From assembly GCA_900471925.1 (NCBI GenBank), contig UCGV01000003.1:310001-374000 (forward strand): DNA of 64,000 bases. The letters run 5' to 3'. Made by a program: the position numbers and the translations under genes. This stretch comes from Hyphomicrobiales bacterium. GTDB lineage: Bacteria > Pseudomonadota > Alphaproteobacteria > Rhizobiales > Rhizobiaceae. Of this stretch, positions 34,837 through 44,066 are shown one piece after another. Each line of letters begins with the position of its first letter. Positions within the stretch are counted from its first letter, which is position 1. The notes below the pieces were generated by a model that ran no database searches, had not been told where the DNA came from, and was given only the letters and a program-made list of their open reading frames with translations.

Positions 34837-34881
34837 GCATGTTGCGCAAAACTGTGTAGCGGTTTTGCGATGACGACATGC
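34837..34881. repeat. Palindromic intergenic element (RIME-like)
   Basis: GCATGTTGCGCAAAAC (34837-34852) is nearly the reverse complement of GGTTTTGCGATGACGACATGC (34861-34881) around TGTGTAGC. Short palindromes with this GCATGT...GCAAAAC core are scattered in intergenic regions of Rhizobiaceae, and this one starts 8 nt after the ychF stop. It may serve as a weak terminator or an RNA-stability element. I found no second copy in the window. Confidence 0.55.
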
Positions 34882-34889
34882 GTCAGAGA

Positions 34890-34925
34890 AAAAAGAAGGC
34901 TGCCGCTCAACCGGGCGGCAGCCTT
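34890..34925 (-). terminator. Intrinsic terminator overlapping the stop codon of the minus-strand membrane-protein gene
   Basis: AAGGCTGCCG (34896-34905) and CGGCAGCCTT (34916-34925) form a perfect 10-bp stem; on the minus strand it is followed by CTTTTTT. The stop codon of the gene at 34907 lies in the loop, so the last four codons form one arm. On the plus strand it may also end ychF transcripts. Confidence 0.8.
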
Positions 34926-35977
34926 TCCACTATGCCCGAGGGAAAGGCGCGCAGCACCATGCGCCGCAGCGGCATCCAGCCCGTCCCGATGACGAGCACG
35001 ATCACGCCGACCACGACAAGCGTCCCGAAAATATAGGTGTCGACGGTCGCACTCCCCTGCCGGAATATCCCGTAGATCGCCAGGCCAAGCGTCAGCAGAC
35101 CTGATGTGACGAAGGCTCGCCTATCGATGATGAGGCCGATCAGCATCAGCAGCGCGACAATGGCGACGACGACAGGCGTCTTGAACGAGTTGGCGTCCAT
35201 GATATCGAGCCAGCCGCCATCGAGCGAAAGCAGGATCCGGATACTGTAAAGCAACGCTGGTGCGGCGACGAGATGAAGCCAGAAGGCAACGTCCGAACGC
35301 GTCGTACGGCGAAACCTGTCGCTGAGATCGAAGCCGAGAGCGGCTAAGAACAGGCCGACGGCACAGGCAAACAGGATAACGGAGACGAGCGTCGGATGGT
35401 TGAGGATGAAGGCATCGTCGCCGCTTACCCATTGCAGCAGCCGGAAGACCAGCGCCAGCACAAGGGCAAGACCCGAGAAGATCGTCAGCGCAAAGGCCAG
35501 CGGCACCCGGTAACGCAGATAGAAAAGTCCCATGACGACCGGGAACGCGACGATGAACCCGTCGATGCCGTCACCCGTCAGCCACAGATCGGCATTCCAC
35601 GGATAGATCGACAGCATCATGCGGAAGGTCCAGGCAAAGGCCGCGAGCGTCAGCACCACCGCCGGCAGCGCCAGGCGCTGTCGTTTCACCAGGATTTCCG
35701 CCAGCACCAGGATCGCCGGCAGCACCGCATAGAGCGAGGCAAGCCCCCAAAGCCCCGCCAACGCGATCAGGATGCCGATGGTGATCAGCACATCGTGAAA
35801 GCCGCGCACGAAGCGGGGCGTTTCTGTATCCGACCAGGCGGACGCTGCGATCGATCCGGCACGCGCCTCGACCACCACACCCCGCGCCACAAGGAACGGC
35901 GCCAGCCGCGTGCCCGCCTCGGCTGAAATCAGCCCCTCGCGCGCGGCCTCATCAAGTATGGATCTTAGGTCAGCCAT
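34907..35977 (-). CDS. Polytopic membrane protein of unknown function
   Basis: 356 aa. A soluble N-terminus (about 1-55, MADLRSILDEAAREGLISAEAG) precedes about ten hydrophobic segments. The layout, a short cytosolic helical domain followed by 9-10 helices, is like DUF2157-type proteins, but I am not certain of the family. No catalytic motif is visible. Its 3' end is built into a terminator. Divergent from the MaoC pair (91 bp between starts). Confidence 0.88.
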   Translation of the reverse strand: MADLRSILDEAAREGLISAEAGTRLAPFLVARGVVVEARAGSIAASAWSDTETPRFVRGFHDVLITIGILIALAGLWGLASLYAVLPAILVLAEILVKRQRLALPAVVLTLAAFAWTFRMMLSIYPWNADLWLTGDGIDGFIVAFPVVMGLFYLRYRVPLAFALTIFSGLALVLALVFRLLQWVSGDDAFILNHPTLVSVILFACAVGLFLAALGFDLSDRFRRTTRSDVAFWLHLVAAPALLYSIRILLSLDGGWLDIMDANSFKTPVVVAIVALLMLIGLIIDRRAFVTSGLLTLGLAIYGIFRQGSATVDTYIFGTLVVVGVIVLVIGTGWMPLRRMVLRAFPSGIVERLPPG

Positions 35978-36068
35978 GCCATTCCCCCACGAAATTCCCC
36001 ATCGGAATCATTGAGCCCGCGCGGATGCTATTGTAAGCAGTGAGCCCTGCCTATCACGGGAGACGCTG

Positions 36069-36539
36069 ATGCCCGCAGAAAAGCTCGCCTATGAGGATTT
36101 CCAGCCCGGCCGGCGCTTTGTCCTCGGCCCGAAAGCGGTAACGGCTCCCGAAATCATCGAGTTTGCCAGTGAATTCGACCCGCAGCCCATGCATCTGGAC
36201 GAGGAGGCCGGCCGCGCCAGCATCCTCGGGGGGCTCGCCGCTTCCGGCTGGCACACGTCGGCAATGTTCATGCGCATGATGGCCGATAGCTACGTGCTCA
36301 ACTCCTTCTGCGAAGGCGCCCCCGGTATCGATTTCATGGAATGGCGCAAGCCGGTGCTGGCGGGCGACACGCTGTCAGGCCATTCCATCGTGTTGGAAGC
36401 GCGCCCGCTTCGCTCGCGCCCTGGCCTCGGCATCGTCAAATTCCGCCATGAGGTCGAAAACCAGCGCGGCGACCTTGTCTGCCTTTCGGAGAATTCCGTG
36501 ATTTTCGGAATGCGCAATAGCGTGGAGGCAGACGTATGA
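36069..36539 (+). CDS. MaoC-family dehydratase, first of a pair
   Basis: 156 aa, GGGAG just upstream of the ATG. Single hot-dog domain with the hydratase motif: FASEFDPQPMHLDEEAG carries the Asp and His, followed by GGLAASGWHTSAMFMRM. Family members hydrate or dehydrate acyl-CoA or related thioesters in the cytoplasm. The stop overlaps the start of the second MaoC gene (ATGA), which suggests a complex of the two chains. Confidence 0.93.
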   Translation: MPAEKLAYEDFQPGRRFVLGPKAVTAPEIIEFASEFDPQPMHLDEEAGRASILGGLAASGWHTSAMFMRMMADSYVLNSFCEGAPGIDFMEWRKPVLAGDTLSGHSIVLEARPLRSRPGLGIVKFRHEVENQRGDLVCLSENSVIFGMRNSVEADV

Positions 36540-37003
36540 GGATGACTGAACTCTATGCGGCCGGCGAGAAAACAGAGATCGGCACCTACGTCTTCACCGA
36601 GGAAAAGATCCTTCGTTTCGCCCGGAAATACGATCCGCAGCGCTTCCACACCGACAAGGACGCCGCGAAGGACACCCTGTTCGGCGCGCTCTGCGCCTCC
36701 GGCTGGCACACGACGGCCGCGTGGATGCGGTGTTTCCTCAAATACTGGATGGCGGAAATCGGCCGACTGAAGAGCGAAGGACTGGAACCACCGAACCTTG
36801 GCCCCTCTCCCGGTTTCCAGAAATTGCAATGGCTGAAGCCGGTTTTCGTGGATGAAACGGTCAGCTATTCCGTGACCTTTCTCTCAGCCCGGCCGCTTGC
36901 GTCGCGGCCGGGCTGGCATGTCAACACCATCCTCTGTGAGGGCGTCAATCAGGACGGTATTCCGGTCATCCGCTTCGAAAGCAGCGTCCTGGAATTCGAA
37001 TGA
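36536..37003 (+). CDS. MaoC-family dehydratase, second of a pair
   Basis: 155 aa, overlapping the first gene by 4 bp (ATGA). It keeps the hydratase motif (FARKYDPQRFHTDKDAA, GALCASGWHT), and the paralogous domain is clear (both have ASGWHT and a PLxSRPG motif later). Tandem MaoC proteins frequently form heteromers. The actual substrate is unknown. A 10-bp perfect inverted repeat starts at its stop codon. Confidence 0.93.
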   Translation: MRMTELYAAGEKTEIGTYVFTEEKILRFARKYDPQRFHTDKDAAKDTLFGALCASGWHTTAAWMRCFLKYWMAEIGRLKSEGLEPPNLGPSPGFQKLQWLKPVFVDETVSYSVTFLSARPLASRPGWHVNTILCEGVNQDGIPVIRFESSVLEFE

Positions 37004-37031
37004 TCTGGCCGACGTGGGTCCGCCAGATCAT
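37000..37031 (+). terminator. Perfect 10-bp inverted repeat after the MaoC pair
   Basis: ATGATCTGGC (37000-37009) and GCCAGATCAT (37022-37031) with a 12-nt loop. The left arm contains the TGA stop of the second MaoC gene. No T run follows, so it could be a factor-dependent terminator or a 3'-end stabiliser between this operon and the convergent apt gene. Confidence 0.45.
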
Positions 37032-37067
37032 ACAGCCATTATCGGAATGGTATCGAGCAGATAAGGC

Positions 37068-37610
37068 TCAGTGACCGGAAAACTCCACGAGCGTGTGAAC
37101 ATCGACGCCGAGCTCTTCGAGCTTCTTGCGCCCGCCGAGATCGGGCAGATCGATGACGAAGCAGGCGCCGACGACTTCCGCGCCGATCTGGCGCAACAGC
37201 TTGGTTGCCCCCACAGCCGTGCCGCCCGTGGCGATCAGGTCGTCGACGAGAATGACCTTTTCACCCGGCTGGACGGCATCCCGGTGCATCTCCATCTCGT
37301 CCACGCCATATTCCAGGCTATAGGCGATACGCACGGTCTCATGCGGCAGCTTGCCCTTCTTGCGGATCGGCACGAAGCCGGAAGACAGCTGATGCGCAAC
37401 GGCTCCGCCGAGGATGAAACCACGCGCTTCCATGCCGGCGATCTTGTCGACCTTCAGTCCCGCATAGGGCTGCACCAATTCGTCGACGGCGCGGCGGAAG
37501 GCGCGCGGATTGCCGAGCAGCGTGGTGATGTCGCGAAAGATGATGCCGGGCTTGGGATAGTCCGGAATGGAGCGGATGCTGGCGGCAAGCTCCGAAAGCG
37601 TGTTGTTCAT
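37068..37610 (-). CDS. apt: Adenine phosphoribosyltransferase
   Basis: 180 aa from the ATG at 37610; the longer frame adds a Cys-rich leader. It salvages adenine to AMP using PRPP. Motifs: [20 protein letters not shown] at the start, [14 protein letters not shown] and the PRPP-binding loop [17 protein letters not shown] near 120-136. Full length. Convergent with the MaoC pair; its upstream region carries the terminator of the pet operon. Confidence 0.97.
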   Translation of the reverse strand: MNNTLSELAASIRSIPDYPKPGIIFRDITTLLGNPRAFRRAVDELVQPYAGLKVDKIAGMEARGFILGGAVAHQLSSGFVPIRKKGKLPHETVRIAYSLEYGVDEMEMHRDAVQPGEKVILVDDLIATGGTAVGATKLLRQIGAEVVGACFVIDLPDLGGRKKLEELGVDVHTLVEFSGH

Positions 37611-37678
37611 CGAAAATCCGTATCTGCAAGAGGCACAAAACGCCCGCACACTATCAACTGCGCCGGATCAAACCAAAT

Positions 37679-37707
37679 AAAAAAGGCGGCTGAAAAGCCG
37701 CCTTTTT
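37679..37707 (-). terminator. Intrinsic terminator of the petABC operon
   Basis: AAAAAAGGCGGC (37679-37690) and GCCGCCTTTTT (37697-37707) with a TGAAAA loop. Symmetric A and T runs make it usable from both sides. It lies 20 bp past the petC stop on the minus strand and upstream of apt. Confidence 0.9.
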
Positions 37708-37727
37708 CCGAAGAGACTGATGATCTC

Positions 37728-38600
37728 TTAGTGTTCCGTACGCGAATAGATCGAACGCTTGGTCAGGTAGATCAGGACCGTGAAGATCAGCAGGAAGATC
37801 ATGACCATGAAGCCGGTGCGCTTGCGCTCTTCGAGATGCGGCTCTGCTGCCCACATCAGGAAGGACGAAACGTCCTTGGCATACTGATCAACCGTCTGCG
37901 GCGAACCGTCGTCATAGGTGACCTGGTCGTCCGAGAGCGGCTTCGGCATGGCGAAGGCGGCTGCAGCGTGGAAATACGGATTGTAATGCGCACCCGCCGG
38001 AACCTGGAAGCCGGCCGGCGGCTCTTCATAGCCGGTCAGCAGCGCATGGATATAGTCCGGGCCGCTTTCCTGATACTGGGTGAAGATGTCGAAGACGAAC
38101 TGCGGGAAACCGCGCTCGACTTCGCGTGCCTTGGCCAGCAGCGACATGTCAGGCGGAGCCGCACCGTTGTTGGCAGCAGCAGCCGCTTCCGCATTCGGAT
38201 AGGGCGATGGGAAGTGGTCGGACGGGACCGCCTTGCGGGTGAACATTTCACCGTTTGCGTCAGGGCCATCCTGAACTTCGTAGTTGGCAGCGAAGGTCTT
38301 GACCTGCGCGTCCGAATAACCGAGCTCGCCGAGCATGCGGAACGGTACGAGGTTCATCGAGTGGCAGGCGGAACAGACTTCCGTGTACACCTTCAGGCCG
38401 CGCTGCAACTGACCCTTGTCGTAGTGGCCGAACGGACCGGCGAAGGTCCAGTCGATTTCCTTCGGCTCCTTCAGCGGATAGTGCGGGGTGGCGCTTTCCT
38501 CGTGGTGAGCGGCCGGAGCGGCAGCTTCCTGAGCGAGGGCGACACCGCCAAGGCCAGCTATGACAGCGAGCGAGAGGATGCTTGCAACAAGCTTTTTCAT
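37728..38600 (-). CDS. petC: Cytochrome c1 of the bc1 complex
   Basis: 290 aa from the ATG at 38600. A Sec signal (MKKLVASILSLAVIAGLGG, cleavage near ALAQ) exports the haem domain. The c-type haem motif is CSACH (76-80), the axial Met probably in AAAFAMPKPL, and a C-terminal anchor lies at about 262-282 (FMVMIFLLIFTVLIYL). It is encoded on its own, not fused with cytochrome b as in Bradyrhizobium fbcH. It is the last gene of petABC, 25 nt after petB. The complex passes electrons from ubiquinol to cytochrome c. Confidence 0.97.
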   Translation of the reverse strand: MKKLVASILSLAVIAGLGGVALAQEAAAPAAHHEESATPHYPLKEPKEIDWTFAGPFGHYDKGQLQRGLKVYTEVCSACHSMNLVPFRMLGELGYSDAQVKTFAANYEVQDGPDANGEMFTRKAVPSDHFPSPYPNAEAAAAANNGAAPPDMSLLAKAREVERGFPQFVFDIFTQYQESGPDYIHALLTGYEEPPAGFQVPAGAHYNPYFHAAAAFAMPKPLSDDQVTYDDGSPQTVDQYAKDVSSFLMWAAEPHLEERKRTGFMVMIFLLIFTVLIYLTKRSIYSRTEH

Positions 38601-38625
38601 ATTTCTATTCCTTCCCGTCGCTCGC

Positions 38626-39894
38626 TCAGGCCTTGGCCGCAGCAATCTTGTTGCGCTTTTCGAGCACTGCTTCAGTGATCGAGTTCGGAATGCGGCGCGG
38701 AGTTTCAACCAGACCGAGGACCGGCATCGCGACCAGGAAGAAGGCAAAGTAGAGCAGCGTGCAGATCTGCGAGATCGTCGTGTAGACACCTTCCGCAGGC
38801 TGCGAGCCGAGCCAGCCGAGGATGATCGCGTTGATCACGAATAGCCAGTAGAACAGCTTGTACCACGGACGATACACCGCCGAACGAACCTTCGAGGTGT
38901 CGAGCCAGGGCAGGAAGAACAGCACGATGATGGCGCCGAACATGACCAGAACGCCGCCGAGCTTGGAGTCGATCGGGCCGACATTGAAGGTGATCGAGCG
39001 CAGCATCGCGTAGAACGGCAGGAAGTACCATTCCGGAACGATATGGGCCGGGGTCTTCAGCGGATCGGCCGGAATGTAGTTGTCGGCATGGCCGAGATAG
39101 TTCGGCAGATAGAAGACGAAGTAGGCATAGACGATCAGGAAGACCGAAACGCCGAGCGCATCCTTGAGCGTTGCGTAGGGCGTGAAACGAACCGTGTCCG
39201 TCTTGGTCTTGACCTCGACGCCTGTCGGGTTCGTCTGGCCGGTGACGTGCAGAGCCCAGATGTGCAGGACGACGACGCCGGCGATCATGAAGGGGAGCAG
39301 GTAGTGCAGCGAGAAGAAGCGGTTCAGCGTCGGCTGATCGACGGCGAAGCCACCGAGCAGGAACTGCTGGATCCATTCGCCGACCAGCGGGAAGGCCGAG
39401 AAGAAGCCGGTGATGACGGTCGCGCCCCAGAAGGACATCTGACCCCAGGGCAGAACGTAGCCCATGAAGCCGGTCGCCATCATCAGAAGGTAGATGACGA
39501 CGCCCAGGATCCAGAGGATTTCGCGCGGCGCCTTGTAGGAGCCGTAGTAGAGACCGCGGGCGATGTGCAGGTAGACGGCGACGAAGAAGAAGGATGCGCC
39601 GTTGGCATGCATGTAGCGCAGCAGCCAGCCGTGGTTGACGTCACGCATGATCTTTTCAACGGAGTTGAAGGCGATCGAGGTATCGGCGGCATAGTGCATG
39701 GCGAGCGTGACGCCCGTCAGGATCTGAACGATCAGCATGACGGCGAGCATGGCGCCGAACGTGTAGGCGTAGTTCAGGTTCCGAGGAACCGGATAGGCGA
39801 TGAAACTGTCATAGACCATGCGCGGCAGCGGAAGGCGCGCATCGACCCACTTTTCCAGGCCGGTTGATGGTTCGTAGCTGGAATGGCCACTCAT
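38626..39894 (-). CDS. petB: Cytochrome b of the bc1 complex
   Basis: 422 aa with eight membrane helices. The haem-ligating His pairs lie in the second and fourth helices ([20 protein letters not shown] and [18 protein letters not shown]). The quinol-oxidation-site motif PEWY is seen in [27 protein letters not shown] is the family's cd1 region. Starts 14 nt after petA, with GGGGAG upstream. Encoded alone, full length for an alphaproteobacterial cytochrome b. Confidence 0.98.
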   Translation of the reverse strand: MSGHSSYEPSTGLEKWVDARLPLPRMVYDSFIAYPVPRNLNYAYTFGAMLAVMLIVQILTGVTLAMHYAADTSIAFNSVEKIMRDVNHGWLLRYMHANGASFFFVAVYLHIARGLYYGSYKAPREILWILGVVIYLLMMATGFMGYVLPWGQMSFWGATVITGFFSAFPLVGEWIQQFLLGGFAVDQPTLNRFFSLHYLLPFMIAGVVVLHIWALHVTGQTNPTGVEVKTKTDTVRFTPYATLKDALGVSVFLIVYAYFVFYLPNYLGHADNYIPADPLKTPAHIVPEWYFLPFYAMLRSITFNVGPIDSKLGGVLVMFGAIIVLFFLPWLDTSKVRSAVYRPWYKLFYWLFVINAIILGWLGSQPAEGVYTTISQICTLLYFAFFLVAMPVLGLVETPRRIPNSITEAVLEKRNKIAAAKA

Positions 39895-39908
39895 AAATCA
39901 GTCTCCCC

Positions 39909-40484
39909 TCAACCGATCTTGATCTTTGTATCGGACAAAAATGAAAAGGTCGGGATCGCCAGGTTCTGCGGCGCCGGACCTTTGCGGATGCGGCCGGCCG
40001 TGTCGTAGACCGAACCATGGCAGGGACAGAACCAACCATTGTATTCACCGGCCTGACCAAGCGGCACGCAACCGAGATGGGTGCAGGTGCCGATCATGAC
40101 GATCCAGTTTTCCTTGCCCTTGCCGCCGGAGCGGTCATCGCCCGTAGCCGGTGCGTCGGGAGGAAGATTTGCGTTACGCGCAACAGGATCCTTGAGATCC
40201 GACAATGCGACATCCGCTGCAGCCTTGACTTCTTCCGGCGTACGATTGCGGATGAAGATCGGCTTTCCACGCCACTTCACCGTCAGCGACATGCCGGGCG
40301 TAAGGCTCGCGACATCGACTTCGATGGAGGCGAGCGCCAGCGTCGAAGCGTCAGGGCGCATCTGGTCGATGAACGGCCAGGCGACCGCAACGGCGCCGAC
40401 CGCACCAGCCATGCCGGTGGTGAGATAAAGGAAATCACGGCGAGTGGGCTCTGAAGCCTCGCTTGTCGTTACGTGTTCGCTCAC
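39909..40484 (-). CDS. petA: Rieske iron-sulfur subunit of the bc1 complex
   Basis: 191 aa from a GTG at 40484, with AGAGGATGG upstream. The N-terminal Tat-type motif PTRRDFLYL is followed by the membrane anchor (about 20-40), whose signal is not cleaved. The [2Fe-2S] ligands lie in CTHLGC (134-139) and CPCHGS (153-158). It is the first gene of petABC. The upstream region contains an 11-bp palindrome CCTTGACAAGG (40623-40633) that may belong to a promoter or operator; a convincing -10 could not be assigned. Confidence 0.98.
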   Translation of the reverse strand: MSEHVTTSEASEPTRRDFLYLTTGMAGAVGAVAVAWPFIDQMRPDASTLALASIEVDVASLTPGMSLTVKWRGKPIFIRNRTPEEVKAAADVALSDLKDPVARNANLPPDAPATGDDRSGGKGKENWIVMIGTCTHLGCVPLGQAGEYNGWFCPCHGSVYDTAGRIRKGPAPQNLAIPTFSFLSDTKIKIG

Positions 40485-40771
40485 GGCTTAACCATCCTCT
40501 GCGCAATTGTCGCGGAATTCCGCCCTGCCCCTCCAGAGGCGGCGAATCTATCAGAACATATTTCGGCCATAGATTCCCCACCAATCCGGCGCGTTCTAAG
40601 CTTGATCGCAAATTATGTCCAGCCTTGACAAGGGGATGAGGGCACAATGTCGCGGGAAATTTGAGTGAATTTTTTAAGGCAATCACCGACTTGCAACTCT
40701 GCTGCGTTGCAACAGACGAGGGGGCATGTTAGGCGCTCAAGACTTTGCCATACGAATCTGGATTAGCGCCG

Positions 40772-41701
40772 ATGAGGCATACCGTTTTCTGCGTATTGAG
40801 CGTCCTCATCACCATTGCTCTGGCCCTCGTTTCGCTGCGTTATTTCACCGATTTCTGGCTGCTTTCGCTGGTTTACAGCTTCCAGATCCACCTGAGCGTC
40901 ATCTGCGCGGTGGGAGCCATCGTCGCGCTCGTCTTCAAGCGCCATTGGTACGGCTTCCTGATGCTGGCGGTGGCGACCTTCCTGAACATCCACGGCGTCA
41001 TCATGCTGCGTGAATTCGCAGGCAAGACGCCGCCGGAAGATGCGCCGCGCCTTTTCCGACTGATGTCCTTCAATATCGAGAACGACAATTTCGAAAACGG
41101 CGAAAGGATCGCGGATGCGATTCTGGCTTCGGGCGCGGATATCGTCGATATCATGGAGGCCCAGCCGGTCTTCGCGCAGTTGCCTCGGCTTTCACAGCTC
41201 TACCCTTATCGCATCGGCTGCGATTCGAGTGAGACATGCGACACGCTCGTGCTCTCCAAGCGCCCTTTCGCGCATCAGGAGGTTCATGACCTCGGCGAAC
41301 TCTGGAAGCAGCGTCTCGTCGCGGCTTCCATCGATTTCGACGGCATGCCAGTCGATTTCCTGTTCCCTCACCTGTCCAAGCCCTATTTCGACGATTTCCA
41401 GGCCGATGAACTCGAGGATCTGAAGACTATCATGCAGTCTCACCTCGGCGCGCTGGTGATCGCCGGAGACTTCAATTCATCGATTCTCGCACCGACGATC
41501 CAGCACTTCCTGCGCGGCACCGGTCTGAACACTGCCTTCCCCGAACCGACCACCTGGCCGGTGCGCGCCGGCGCCTTCGGGATAAGCATCGACCACGTCT
41601 TTGCCCGGCCGCCGCTACTGATCCGCTCGACGAGCCGGCTGGCGGACAGTTTCGGCTCCAACCATTACGGCCTAGTCAGCGATTTCGTTCGCCAGTACTG
41701 A
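40772..41701 (+). CDS. Membrane endonuclease/exonuclease/phosphatase-family protein
   Basis: 309 aa from the ATG at 40772; a TTG 27 nt upstream is possible. Three hydrophobic helices (about 5-85) anchor a C-terminal EEP domain. Its metal and catalytic motifs are SFNIEND, DIMEAQP, AGDFNSS and a final GSNHYGLVSDF. The usual last motif has SDH; here the Asp is Asn (SNH), which may lower or remove hydrolase activity. The layout is like YafD-type proteins. Its last 30 bp overlap, tail to tail, the end of the ABC exporter gene. Confidence 0.88.
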   Translation: MRHTVFCVLSVLITIALALVSLRYFTDFWLLSLVYSFQIHLSVICAVGAIVALVFKRHWYGFLMLAVATFLNIHGVIMLREFAGKTPPEDAPRLFRLMSFNIENDNFENGERIADAILASGADIVDIMEAQPVFAQLPRLSQLYPYRIGCDSSETCDTLVLSKRPFAHQEVHDLGELWKQRLVAASIDFDGMPVDFLFPHLSKPYFDDFQADELEDLKTIMQSHLGALVIAGDFNSSILAPTIQHFLRGTGLNTAFPEPTTWPVRAGAFGISIDHVFARPPLLIRSTSRLADSFGSNHYGLVSDFVRQY

Positions 41702-43570
41702 ACGAGGATCGTCATCCCCGGAAGCGAGGAAGCCGCCCGACTGGCGTGCCCAAAGCCCTGCGTAGAGGCCGCCCCGTTTGAGGAGCTCGTCATGCGTGCC
41801 TTCCTCGATGATCTTGCCCCGATCGACTACGACAAGCCTGTCGAGCGCCGCGATCGTCGAAAGGCGATGAGCGATCGCAAGCACCGTCTTGCCTTCCATC
41901 ACGCGGTTGAGGTTCGATTGGATCGCCTCTTCCACTTCAGAATCGAGCGCCGACGTTGCCTCGTCGAGAATTAGGATCGGCGCATCCTTCAAGAGCACGC
42001 GGGCAATGGCGATGCGCTGGCGCTGACCGCCTGAAAGCTTGACGCCGCGTTCGCCGACATGCGCATCGAAACCTTTTCGCCCTTGCTGGTCCCGCAGCCG
42101 CTCGATGAAGTCAAGCGCTTCGGCACGTCTCGCGGCCTCGACAAGACGCTCCTCACCCGCATCGGGCCGTCCGAACAGGATGTTGTCGCGCACCGAGCGA
42201 TGCAGCAGCGACGTATCCTGGCTGACCATGCCGATCTTCATGCGCAGTGATTCCTGGGTGACGCCGGCAATATCCTGCCCGTCGATCAGGATACGTCCGC
42301 CTTCGAGATCGTAGAGGCGCAGGAGAATGTTGACGAGCGTCGATTTGCCGGCACCCGAACGGCCGATGATGCCGACCTTTTCGCCTGGGCGGATGGTCAG
42401 CGAGAAATTGTCGATGACGGCGTTTTCCCTGCCGTAATGGAAGGACACGTTCTCGAACCGAATGCCCGGCTGCTTGATGACCAGTTCCTTCGCATCCGGA
42501 CGGTTGACGAGATGCAGCGGTTGCGAAATCAGCTCGGCAGCATTCTGGATGGTGCCGAGATTGCGCATGATGCCGTTGAACTGGGTCATCAGACGTCCGA
42601 GCAGGAAGTTCAACCTCAGAACCAGCGTCAGCGAGAAGGCCACGCCGCCGGAGCTGATCAGCCCGCGCAGCCACAGATCGACGCTGATACCGGCCATGGT
42701 GACGATCATCAGGCCCGACAGCAGCGCCATCGAGGCACGCACGCCGGTGATGAAGCGGGTGAACTGCAGCACCGTGTCCTGATACGTGTTGAAGCCGTTG
42801 AGCATATAGCGATCGCTCTCTTCGTCTCGGGCAAAGAGCTTCAGCGTCTGGATATTGCTATAGGCATCGACGATGCGGCCGTTGAGCAGCGAAGCTGCTT
42901 CCGCAGTTTCGCGCGAATGATACCGAATGCGCGGCACGAAATAACGCGCAAGCACGCTGAAAGCCACGAGCCAGAACAGAACCACGGCCGCCAGCGACAG
43001 ATCGAGCTGCCCGACCAGCACGAGCGTGGTGACCGCATAGATGCCGACGAACCACACGCTTTCCATCAGCGACGTCACGAGGTCGCCCGTCGCCTGCCCC
43101 GCCGACCAGACCTTGGTGACGATGCGGCCGGAAAAATCGCTCTGGAAGAAGGAAAGCGACTGGCGCGACACATGCAGATAGGATTGCCAGCGCGCCATAT
43201 TGTAGAAACCGGGCGTGATGACCTGCTGATCGATCAGCGCGATCAGGAAGGCGACGACAAAACGCACGATACCGATCAGCGCCAGCATGCCGAAAATCTC
43301 GCCGCCGTGGGCGCCGAGAAGCGTGCCCCAGCCGTCTCCCGGCTTGATGGTACTGAGAATATCGATGAGCCGCCCGACAAACCAGAAAAGGGCCGCCTCG
43401 ATGGCGGCGGAAATGCCGCCGAGCACCAGCATGGAAACGAACGGCCATTTCGCCTGGCCAATGTAGAACCAGATGAATCCCAATGTATTGCGCGGCGGCT
43501 GAACATTGTCGCGGGCGCGGAAGGGATCTATCCAGGTTTCGAACAGGCGGAGGATCGGAGTGAGCAGCAT
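41672..43570 (-). CDS. ABC-type exporter, fused permease and ATPase (paralogue 1)
   Basis: 632 aa. The membrane domain (about 45-345) has six helices, and the nucleotide-binding domain follows from about 365. Walker A IIGRSGAGKSTL, signature VKLSGGQRQRIAIAR, Walker B ILILDEATSALD and the H-loop AHRLST are intact. It is a homodimer-type half-transporter of the MsbA/lipid-A exporter-like group. A close relative lies at 44066-45922, and the two probably act together or have split roles; no substrate can be named. Its 3' end overlaps the EEP gene by 30 bp. Confidence 0.95.
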   Translation of the reverse strand: MLLTPILRLFETWIDPFRARDNVQPPRNTLGFIWFYIGQAKWPFVSMLVLGGISAAIEAALFWFVGRLIDILSTIKPGDGWGTLLGAHGGEIFGMLALIGIVRFVVAFLIALIDQQVITPGFYNMARWQSYLHVSRQSLSFFQSDFSGRIVTKVWSAGQATGDLVTSLMESVWFVGIYAVTTLVLVGQLDLSLAAVVLFWLVAFSVLARYFVPRIRYHSRETAEAASLLNGRIVDAYSNIQTLKLFARDEESDRYMLNGFNTYQDTVLQFTRFITGVRASMALLSGLMIVTMAGISVDLWLRGLISSGGVAFSLTLVLRLNFLLGRLMTQFNGIMRNLGTIQNAAELISQPLHLVNRPDAKELVIKQPGIRFENVSFHYGRENAVIDNFSLTIRPGEKVGIIGRSGAGKSTLVNILLRLYDLEGGRILIDGQDIAGVTQESLRMKIGMVSQDTSLLHRSVRDNILFGRPDAGEERLVEAARRAEALDFIERLRDQQGRKGFDAHVGERGVKLSGGQRQRIAIARVLLKDAPILILDEATSALDSEVEEAIQSNLNRVMEGKTVLAIAHRLSTIAALDRLVVVDRGKIIEEGTHDELLKRGGLYAGLWARQSGGFLASGDDDPRSVLANEIAD

Positions 43571-43732
43571 CCCCGCGATATAGTCCCGTTATAAATTGTG
43601 GCAAAGAGAATATAGGGCGGACACAACCTTATATTTTCGTAATGATCGATAATATCGCCGCCATTTCCATTGATACGGGTGGATGCTGCCACAATCTCAT
43701 GCCATGATCGCGTCTTACCGGAGACCGCAGAA

Positions 43733-43984
43733 ATGGAAACGAAAACGCTCAATGCGCATCTTCCGCTTCCCCTTGCGGAAAAGCTCGATGCTCTGGCCGA
43801 CGCACTGGACGTGCCGCGTGACAGCATCGTGACGGAAGCAATCGCAAGCTGGATCGAGCGGGAGGAGCGGCAGCGGATTTTCACGCTGCAATCGCTCGCC
43901 TCTAACTCGCTCATCGTCGTCGAGCACCATCGGGTTATCGATTGGGCCGACAGCCTCTGCGCGGACCGGATCCGCACAGTCTGA
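43733..43984 (+). CDS. Ribbon-helix-helix (CopG-type) protein
   Basis: 83 aa from the ATG at 43733, with GGAGA upstream. The N-terminal beta strand and two helices fit an RHH domain: METKTLNAHLPLPLAEKLDALADALDVPRDSIVTEAIASWI. The remainder (LQSLASNSLIVVEHHRVIDW) resembles the C-terminal part of CopG-like antitoxins that bind a RelE/ParE toxin. No toxin follows; the next gene downstream is on the other strand after a terminator. It could be an orphan antitoxin or a local repressor of the flanking ABC genes. Confidence 0.85.
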   Translation: METKTLNAHLPLPLAEKLDALADALDVPRDSIVTEAIASWIEREERQRIFTLQSLASNSLIVVEHHRVIDWADSLCADRIRTV

Positions 43985-44031
43985 GCCGTTTCAGGGAGAC
44001 GGACCCGCCGCCTGTTTTCTGAACATGAAAG

Positions 44032-44066
44032 AAACAGCCCTTCCCGCATGTGGGAAGGGCTGTTTT
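44032..44066. terminator. Bidirectional terminator between the RHH gene and ABC paralogue 2
   Basis: AAACAGCCCTTCCC (44032-44045) and GGGAAGGGCTGTTT (44052-44065) form a perfect 14-bp stem with a GCATGT loop, with T runs available on both sides. It touches the stop codon of the ABC gene at 44066. Confidence 0.92.
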
